From: JANWXD01 sp037446115
GTDB lineage: Bacteria > Acidobacteriota > Terriglobia > Bryobacterales > Bryobacteraceae
NCBI GenBank assembly: GCA_037446115.1
Contig: JBBIJF010000001.1
Coordinates: 186,001-250,000 of the forward strand
Direction: 5' to 3'
DNA length: 64,000 bases
Position 1 is the first letter of the stretch; each line of letters starts with the position of its first letter. Position numbers and translations under genes: made by a program. The notes beneath the pieces were generated by a model. The model ran no database searches. It saw only the letters and a program-made list of their open reading frames with translations, and was not told where the DNA came from. Positions 59,033-64,000 of the stretch are shown here, piece after piece.

Positions 59033-60037
59033 ATGGATAACCTCACCCACACGCTCGTCGGTCTGATGCTGAGCCGGGCCGGATTTAGTCGCGTCTCACC
59101 CCGTGCCACAGCCTTGCTCCTCATAGCCGCCAACATCCCTGACCTGGATTCCATCAGCCGCTTCGGCGGCACCGTGCGGTATCTCGAGTATCACCGTGGC
59201 CTCAGTCACGCCCTGGTGGCCATTCCCGCACTCGCTCTGATCCCCGTCCTTCTCGTACGCCTCTTCAGCCGCACCAAACCCCCTTGGCGGCGCGCCTATC
59301 TGGTCTCGCTGGCAGGCACGGCCACGCATCCCCTGCTCGACTGGACCAACGTCTACGGCGTCCGCCTGCTCGAACCCTTCTCGAGCGCCTGGCTGCGGGC
59401 TGACATCTTTGCGGTCGTGGACGTCTGGATCTGGGTAGCGCTGCTGCTCGGCGTGGCCGGCCCCGCCATCGCGCGCCTGGTGAGTTCCGAGATCGGCGCC
59501 AGACCCGGTAGCGGGCGGGGCGGCGCCTTTTTCGCACTCGGGTTCCTGGCCATCTACGGGCTGTTCCGCTACGCGCTCCACGAGCGCGCGACGGCGACGC
59601 TCGATGCCCACCTCTATGAGGGGCGGCCGCCCCTGCGAGTCGCCGCCATCCCCACGCCCTTCAGCCCCTTCCGCTGGGTGGGACTCGTCGAGGGCCCGAA
59701 CTTTTACGCCGTCTACCGCGACTGGAGCCTGCTCGAGCAGTTCGATCCGACCGCGGGCCGTATCTACTACAAGCCCGAACCCCGCCCGGAATTCGCACGC
59801 GCCGCCGCCACCGGTGCCTTCCGCGTCTTCCTCGCCTTCTCCCAATACCCGCTGTGGCGCCTGACTCCTCTGGCCGACCCGGAGGGCGGCCAGCTCGTCG
59901 AAGCGATGGATCTGCGCTTCGGAGCGCCGCCCAACGAGCGGTTCGTGGCACGGGCGGTTCTGGACCCGTCCCTGCGGGTGGTGAGCGCGGAGTTCCGGTT
60001 CGGCGCGCCCCCGGAGTATTTCCTCCCGAAACGCTGA
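59033..60037 (+). CDS. YdjM-like membrane-bound metal-dependent hydrolase (DUF457)
   Basis: 334 residues. MDNLTHTLVGLMLSRAG at the start, EYHRGLSHALVAIPALALIPVL and HPLLDWTNVYGVRLLEPFS are the YdjM/DUF457 motifs with His and Asp residues. Four or five membrane segments occupy the first half (about 20-180); the rest is a periplasmic beta-rich domain (about 200-334). Biochemical activity is unproven for the family. It follows the lipid-kinase gene by 16 bp. Confidence 0.88.
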   Translation: MDNLTHTLVGLMLSRAGFSRVSPRATALLLIAANIPDLDSISRFGGTVRYLEYHRGLSHALVAIPALALIPVLLVRLFSRTKPPWRRAYLVSLAGTATHPLLDWTNVYGVRLLEPFSSAWLRADIFAVVDVWIWVALLLGVAGPAIARLVSSEIGARPGSGRGGAFFALGFLAIYGLFRYALHERATATLDAHLYEGRPPLRVAAIPTPFSPFRWVGLVEGPNFYAVYRDWSLLEQFDPTAGRIYYKPEPRPEFARAAATGAFRVFLAFSQYPLWRLTPLADPEGGQLVEAMDLRFGAPPNERFVARAVLDPSLRVVSAEFRFGAPPEYFLPKR

Positions 60038-60052
60038 AACCCCGGACGGCCT

Positions 60053-61486
60053 ATGATGAATGTCATGGAATACCCCATGCGGATCGGCGGGGCCCTCATC
60101 CGGACGGACTCGCCCCGCCAGGTGGAGCTTCCCTACGACGGCACCCCCGTGGCCACGGTCTGGGAGGCCTCGCGGGAGCATGTGGAAGCAGCCGTCGAAG
60201 CCGCGGCCGCCGCCGCCCCCGTCATGCGCGAGCTGACCCTGGCGGAGCGCGCGGCCATCCTTCGCAAAGCACACCAGAAAGTTGTCGAACGGCAGGAGGA
60301 ACTGGCGCGGACGATCAGCTCGGAGAGCGGCAAGCCCATCCGCGAGGCACGCCTGGAAGTCGAACGGGCCTCGCAGACCCTTCTGTTCAGCGCCGAGGAA
60401 GCTCATCGCCTCGCCGGTGAAGTTGTTCCCATGGAGGCTGCGCCGGCGGGAAAGGGTCGCTGGGCCATGACCCTGCGGGAGCCGCTCGGCATTGTCGCCG
60501 CCATCACCCCCTTCAACTTTCCGCTCAATCTCGCCCTCCACAAGATCGGTCCTGCCATCGCCGCAGGTAACGCAGTGATCCATAAGCCCGCCTCCGCCAC
60601 CCCGGTGAGCGCGCTTCTCATGGCGGAAATTTTCGAAGAGTGCGGGCTCCCCCGCGGCGCACTCAACGTGGTCACCGGTCCCGGGGGCGCCATCGGCGAT
60701 CTGCTCTCCTGCCACCCCCGTATCGCCATGATCACCTTCACCGGCAGCGCCGAAATCGGACAGCGCATTCGCAAGCTGGCGGGCATGAAGCGCGTCACGC
60801 TCGAACTCGGCTCCAACTCCGCAGTGATCCTCGAAGAGGACGCCGACCTCGATGAGGCTGTGCCGCGATGCGTCACGGGCAGCTTCGCTCATTCCGGTCA
60901 GGTCTGTATCTCCATCCAGCGCATCTTCGTGCACCGCAGCGTCCGGGAGCCCTTCCTCGAGCGCTTTGCGGAAGCCACCCGGAAGCTGACCATCGGCCAT
61001 CCGCTCGATCCTTCCGCCGACATCACCTCACTGATCACGCCCCAGGATGCCGAGCGGATCGAAAGCTGGATCGCGGAGGCGGTCCAGGCAGGAGCCCGGC
61101 TGCTGGTGGGCGGAGCACGCAGGGGCCGCGCCACCGTCGAGCCGGCGATCCTCACCGACGTGCCTCCGCACGTGCGCCTGTCCTGCAAGGAGGCCTTCGG
61201 TCCCGTGGTGGCGGTCAACTCCTACGACCGGCTCGACGACGCCATCCGCATGGTGAACGACTCCGAGTACGGCTTGCAGGCCGGAATCTACACGCGAGAT
61301 CTCCGCAAGGCTTTCCACGCTGCGCGCCAGGTCCGGGTCGGCGGCTTTTTGATCAACGACGTGCCGCAGTACCGCGTGGACCACATGCCCTACGGCGGCG
61401 TCAAATTGAGCGGTACGGGCCGGGAAGGCCCGAGGTACGCCATCCGGGAGATGACCGAAGTCAAGCTCGTCGTCTGGAAACCGTAG
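60053..61486 (+). CDS. Aldehyde dehydrogenase family protein
   Basis: 477 residues. The NAD(P)+-binding EPLGIVAAITPFNFPLNLA, FTGSAEIG, catalytic general-base region VTLELGSNSAVI and the nucleophile Cys285 in HSGQVCISIQRIFVH are all present, as is the closing MPYGGVKLSGTGREG. The motif pattern (GQVCISIQR, MPYGGVK) places it near lactaldehyde/glyceraldehyde-type dehydrogenases. Substrate unknown. It is 15 bp after the DUF457 gene. Confidence 0.92.
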   Translation: MMNVMEYPMRIGGALIRTDSPRQVELPYDGTPVATVWEASREHVEAAVEAAAAAAPVMRELTLAERAAILRKAHQKVVERQEELARTISSESGKPIREARLEVERASQTLLFSAEEAHRLAGEVVPMEAAPAGKGRWAMTLREPLGIVAAITPFNFPLNLALHKIGPAIAAGNAVIHKPASATPVSALLMAEIFEECGLPRGALNVVTGPGGAIGDLLSCHPRIAMITFTGSAEIGQRIRKLAGMKRVTLELGSNSAVILEEDADLDEAVPRCVTGSFAHSGQVCISIQRIFVHRSVREPFLERFAEATRKLTIGHPLDPSADITSLITPQDAERIESWIAEAVQAGARLLVGGARRGRATVEPAILTDVPPHVRLSCKEAFGPVVAVNSYDRLDDAIRMVNDSEYGLQAGIYTRDLRKAFHAARQVRVGGFLINDVPQYRVDHMPYGGVKLSGTGREGPRYAIREMTEVKLVVWKP

Positions 61487-61493
61487 TCGCCCC

Positions 61494-63005
61494 TCAGTTC
61501 CCGGAGAGTTTCAGATCCAGCACCGCGCGGTCCGATTCACGCAACGTGACGGTCTCAGACGGCACAGTCTCCCAGTCAGCCTCCTCCGGAGTGCGGAACT
61601 CCAGCGAGGCGAGCACTTGGTAGGCGCCCGGGGGAAGCCCGTCAATACGGTAATTCCCCTCGACGTCCGTGCGGGCAGAGCTCTTTCCGTACATGCGCCA
61701 GGCTCCATCGGCGGCAAGCGGCTTCAACAGAACCGTGGCGCCTGCCACAGGCCGCCCTTCCTTGGTGACCACCGTGCCCTGCAGCGTCGCAGGCGCCTCG
61801 GAAAGCACGACTCGCAACACCAGCGATTGAGCAGGCGCGAGCGAAAACCGCCCCTGCTCCAGCCTTCCCTGCTCGCCGGCGATCTCCGCCACGTAGACCT
61901 CCGGCGGCGTCACCACCGCCGACTCCCAGATGCCCGGCGTCAGCGGTTCTTTTCCCTGGCACGCCAGCCGGCGGGCCTCGCCATCGGACGGCGGCTGCTT
62001 GCGGCGCAGGAACAGGATGACCTGCCCTTGGCTCAGCCCCCGCCCGTTTTGGTCTTCACAAAGCACGGACACCGCCGGCGCCGGACTCGGCGCAAGGTGC
62101 ACGCCTTCCACGTCGCCGCTCAGCCAGAAAGTCCGGTAGGCAACCAGATGCCGCCCGCCCTCCGCCGACACTGCCAAAAGCTCATAATTGCCCGGCGGAA
62201 GCTCATCGAAAACAAAACCGCCGCGGGCATCCACGCCCGCATCTCGGCGGCCCAGATCCGAGTAGAGCGCCACCGACCGGACCTCCGGCCAGCCTACCGT
62301 TCCCGTGAGGCGAAACAATTTCCCGGCAAGCGGCGTGATGTTTACGGAACTCGTCTCGCTGTCCAGTCGCACCTCGACGGCGACCGACTCTGCGGGCGAG
62401 GCGGTCTGGGGAAAGTACGTGGGCAGCAGGTCCGTTCCGTCCTCCAGGCGTATCGGCGCAGTGCGGACATAGTAAAAACCCGGCTCCAGGCCCGCCACGC
62501 GGTACACGCCCCGGTCGTCCGTCCGGCCATGTGCCACCAGTTCCAGCGGAGGACCACGACGGTAGACGAGCACCTGCTGGTTCGGCAGGCCCACGCCGTT
62601 CTCGTCGGTGACTTCTCCGGTGATGGCCCCGAGTTTCGGCAGCCGGAGCTCGGCCACGAACCGGCTGTCGCGCTCCAGCACGATCGGCGTTCCCGGTCCG
62701 TTCCACCGCCGCTGGCCAAACCGTGTCGTGGCAAAGCCCGGCCGGGACGCGCTCAGGTAATAGACCCCGGCCGGGAGGTCTGTAAAGATGAAGCGCCCCA
62801 ATCCGTCGGTGAGGAAACGCTGTGCGCCTGCGCCGCCTTCGAGCACGACCTGCGTCCTCGCAAGCGGCCGCCCGAATTGCGCCTCGACCGCCACTCCCTC
62901 GATGACGGCCGCGAAGGCCGTAGCGCACGCCGCCAGCGCGAGGCTAAGGCCGCGCCAGTACCGTAAGAAATCGCGACGCAGGTTTTCGAGGATCCTGTAG
63001 CCCAT
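61494..63005 (-). CDS. Exported carboxypeptidase-regulatory-domain protein
   Basis: 503 residues. The N-terminus MGYRILENLRRDFLRYWRG is basic, followed by a membrane or signal segment (about 20-36, LSLALAACATAFAAVIEG). At least four carboxypeptidase-regulatory Ig-like repeats follow (for example GVAVEAQFGRPLARTQVVLEG, GEVTDENGVGLPNQQVLVY, GTVVTKEGRPVAGATVLLKP), the type of domain used for surface or periplasmic scaffolds in Acidobacteria. It overlaps the upstream HTH gene by 62 bp in another frame. No enzymatic motif was seen. Confidence 0.8.
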   Translation of the reverse strand: MGYRILENLRRDFLRYWRGLSLALAACATAFAAVIEGVAVEAQFGRPLARTQVVLEGGAGAQRFLTDGLGRFIFTDLPAGVYYLSASRPGFATTRFGQRRWNGPGTPIVLERDSRFVAELRLPKLGAITGEVTDENGVGLPNQQVLVYRRGPPLELVAHGRTDDRGVYRVAGLEPGFYYVRTAPIRLEDGTDLLPTYFPQTASPAESVAVEVRLDSETSSVNITPLAGKLFRLTGTVGWPEVRSVALYSDLGRRDAGVDARGGFVFDELPPGNYELLAVSAEGGRHLVAYRTFWLSGDVEGVHLAPSPAPAVSVLCEDQNGRGLSQGQVILFLRRKQPPSDGEARRLACQGKEPLTPGIWESAVVTPPEVYVAEIAGEQGRLEQGRFSLAPAQSLVLRVVLSEAPATLQGTVVTKEGRPVAGATVLLKPLAADGAWRMYGKSSARTDVEGNYRIDGLPPGAYQVLASLEFRTPEEADWETVPSETVTLRESDRAVLDLKLSGN

Positions 63006-63285
63006 TTACAGGGGCTGCATTGTCCCCGCTCCAGAGCCGCCGGTATCGCTCGACCAGCTCCGATTCGTCGTAGTCAATCGCGCGGGCGTACTGCCGGATG
63101 TAGCTCGTATTGAAGATTCCCCCGGGTAATTTGGCAAAATCCCCCGCTTCGATGGCCTCGAGAAATCTCTTGCTGATCTTGGTGGTTTGGACGATCTGGT
63201 CCAGTGTGATTCCCTTGGACTGGCGTACCGCGGACACATCAGGCCAGTTCCCGCAAAACTTGACTTCGCCGGTGTTCTCTGCCAC
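62944..63285 (-). CDS. RodZ-like helix-turn-helix protein
   Basis: 113 residues from a GTG at 63285, which has GAGGGTGAG upstream; an ATG at 63396 is open but adds a non-conserved stretch. The domain VSAVRQSKGITLDQIVQTTKISKRFLEAIEAGDFAKLPGGIFNTSYIRQYARAI is the RodZ-type HTH_25 fold that binds MreB in RodZ. No membrane segment is in this frame; the frame that overlaps its end by 62 bp supplies one. It may be a stand-alone regulator or one half of a frameshifted RodZ-like protein. Confidence 0.78.
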   Translation of the reverse strand: MAENTGEVKFCGNWPDVSAVRQSKGITLDQIVQTTKISKRFLEAIEAGDFAKLPGGIFNTSYIRQYARAIDYDESELVERYRRLWSGDNAAPVNGLQDPRKPASRFLTVLARP

Positions 63286-63516
63286 TGTCTCACCCTCGAC
63301 TGGCAGTTTGCTCGCCCCTAACCTTCCCGCCGCCACACTTCCCGGCCGCTCGGGCGAACCGCTAACAGTATCCCACAGGCGGACAGCTTCCGCCAAGACC
63401 TTTCGGTGCTTTCCGCAAAAATTCCAACTCGGTTTGGGAGTTTTAGATGGGGTTTTAGGAGGAGATCCGCATTTGCGGTCATAATCCCCTCTCTTGGCGG
63501 CTCCAAAGCACCCCTT

Positions 63517-64000
63517 TTACGGGATTGCCGTACGGGGAACCCGGGCGCTGCCATGCCCGTTCATCATTTCGATTTCATACGAGACGATACGCAGCCCGTT
63601 GCCGATCACAGGGAAAACCGCCCGCAATAGAAACAGGCCGCCGAAGTCACTAGCCTCGAAATATTGCCGGAACGCCTGACCCGCCTCCACCGGGATCGCC
63701 CCCGGGTGTACGATTTTGCCCTCGCGGTCGTAGAAGGTGAACGTGACCCGGGATGCACTTCGCGAGGCATCAAAGCCGCTGATCTGAAGCTCTACGGTGG
63801 AGGCCCCCCGAATCGCCCGGGTCGAGTCCACCACCACCGGGCCGGGAGGCACCACCAGCTCCAGTTTCTCGGTGTGGATGCCGAGCCGCGCCGTCAGCAC
63901 TATCGTTCCTGCAGTGGTTCCCGTTTGCAAGACCACTTCGGGCTGGTCGCCGAACCGGGCGGCGTTCTGCCCGGCGGTCACGCTGAACGTCACTGTTCGC
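63517..64000 (-). CDS. C-terminal end of a large secreted Ig-like protein (5' truncated)
   Basis: At least 160 residues, open beyond the right edge. TVTFSVTAGQNAARFG, LQTGTTAGTIVLTARLG and the aromatic beta-strand pattern match the repeated end domains of large secreted Solibacter-type proteins. Stop at 63517. The remainder of the gene, with signal peptide, lies outside. Function unknown. Confidence 0.7.
   Translation of the reverse strand, partial: RTVTFSVTAGQNAARFGDQPEVVLQTGTTAGTIVLTARLGIHTEKLELVVPPGPVVVDSTRAIRGASTVELQISGFDASRSASRVTFTFYDREGKIVHPGAIPVEAGQAFRQYFEASDFGGLFLLRAVFPVIGNGLRIVSYEIEMMNGHGSARVPRTAIP

Noticed and set aside
59096..61000. 634-codon open frame on the minus strand
   Set aside because: It lies antisense to the DUF457 and aldehyde dehydrogenase genes, whose motifs are clear; its translation is Gly/Asp/Arg-rich without any domain and results from high third-base GC.
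61617..62966. 449-codon plus-strand open frame
   Set aside because: Antisense to the carboxypeptidase-regulatory-repeat gene; Arg/His-rich shadow.
63406..63630. Small plus-strand genes between the HTH gene and the right-edge gene
   Set aside because: Short frames without ribosome sites or recognisable sequence; this 230-bp gap looks like a leader region for the minus-strand HTH gene.

Overview
The window is high-GC and gene-dense and looks like a chromosome segment from an acidobacterium, probably the Bryobacterales/Solibacteraceae lineage. This is inferred from family content: an Oar-like TonB receptor with an N-terminal carboxypeptidase-regulatory domain, a secreted PqaA-type protein with a C-terminal domain resembling TIGR03437 (frequent in Solibacter relatives), a cohesin-bearing secretin beside two pseudopilins, and several Tat-like leaders. 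No plasmid, phage, IS or CRISPR hallmark is seen. Most genes are ordinary metabolism, transport and maintenance.

Layout. 1-1.3 kb: edge of an unrecognised minus-strand gene. 1.5-7 kb: purS-glmS, glycolate-oxidase-like glcE-glcF, and a HEAT/barrel-sandwich membrane protein. 7.1-13.5 kb: GAF-ANTAR regulator, CPA2 antiporter, two MacB-type permeases, exported DegT-type aminotransferase. 13.5-23.4 kb: cydAB, divergent Oar-like receptor with a companion exported protein, tRNA-Leu(CAG), PqaA-like protein. 23.4-29.4 kb: two pseudopilins and a secretin, smpB, pepA, NarL-type regulator. 29.6-32.1 kb: a heat-shock-like hsp20-ftsH unit. 32.1-36.2 kb: hydroxyacyl-CoA dehydrogenase, small cupin-like protein, MFS carrier, glgC.

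36.1-38 kb is the most unusual stretch. An EVE-domain protein with a nuclease-like C-terminus lies between two copies of a 23-bp direct repeat (29 bp with one mismatch), one copy being inside the 3' end of glgC. Next comes a secreted rhodanese whose catalytic cysteine codon is an in-frame TGA, followed at once by a compact two-tier hairpin that fits the bacterial SECIS rules: a candidate selenocysteine rhodanese. tRNA-Gly(CCC) follows.

38-45.2 kb is a Ybh-like export operon (TetR regulator, TolC, HlyD, two separate ATPases, two ABC-2 permeases). 45.2-50.5 kb is a cobalamin-riboswitch operon for vitamin B12 uptake (BtuB-like receptor, BtuF, BtuD, BtuC). 50.5-55.4 kb: a LolCDE/MacB-like permease-ATPase pair, an NCS2 nucleobase carrier and an exported enolase-superfamily protein. 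55.4-64 kb: VTT-domain membrane protein, ligA, diacylglycerol-kinase-like protein, YdjM-like membrane protein, aldehyde dehydrogenase, an HTH gene overlapping an exported carboxypeptidase-regulatory-domain gene in a RodZ-like arrangement, and the end of a large secreted protein.

All assignments come from reading the sequence and known family motifs; no database search or structure computation was run.
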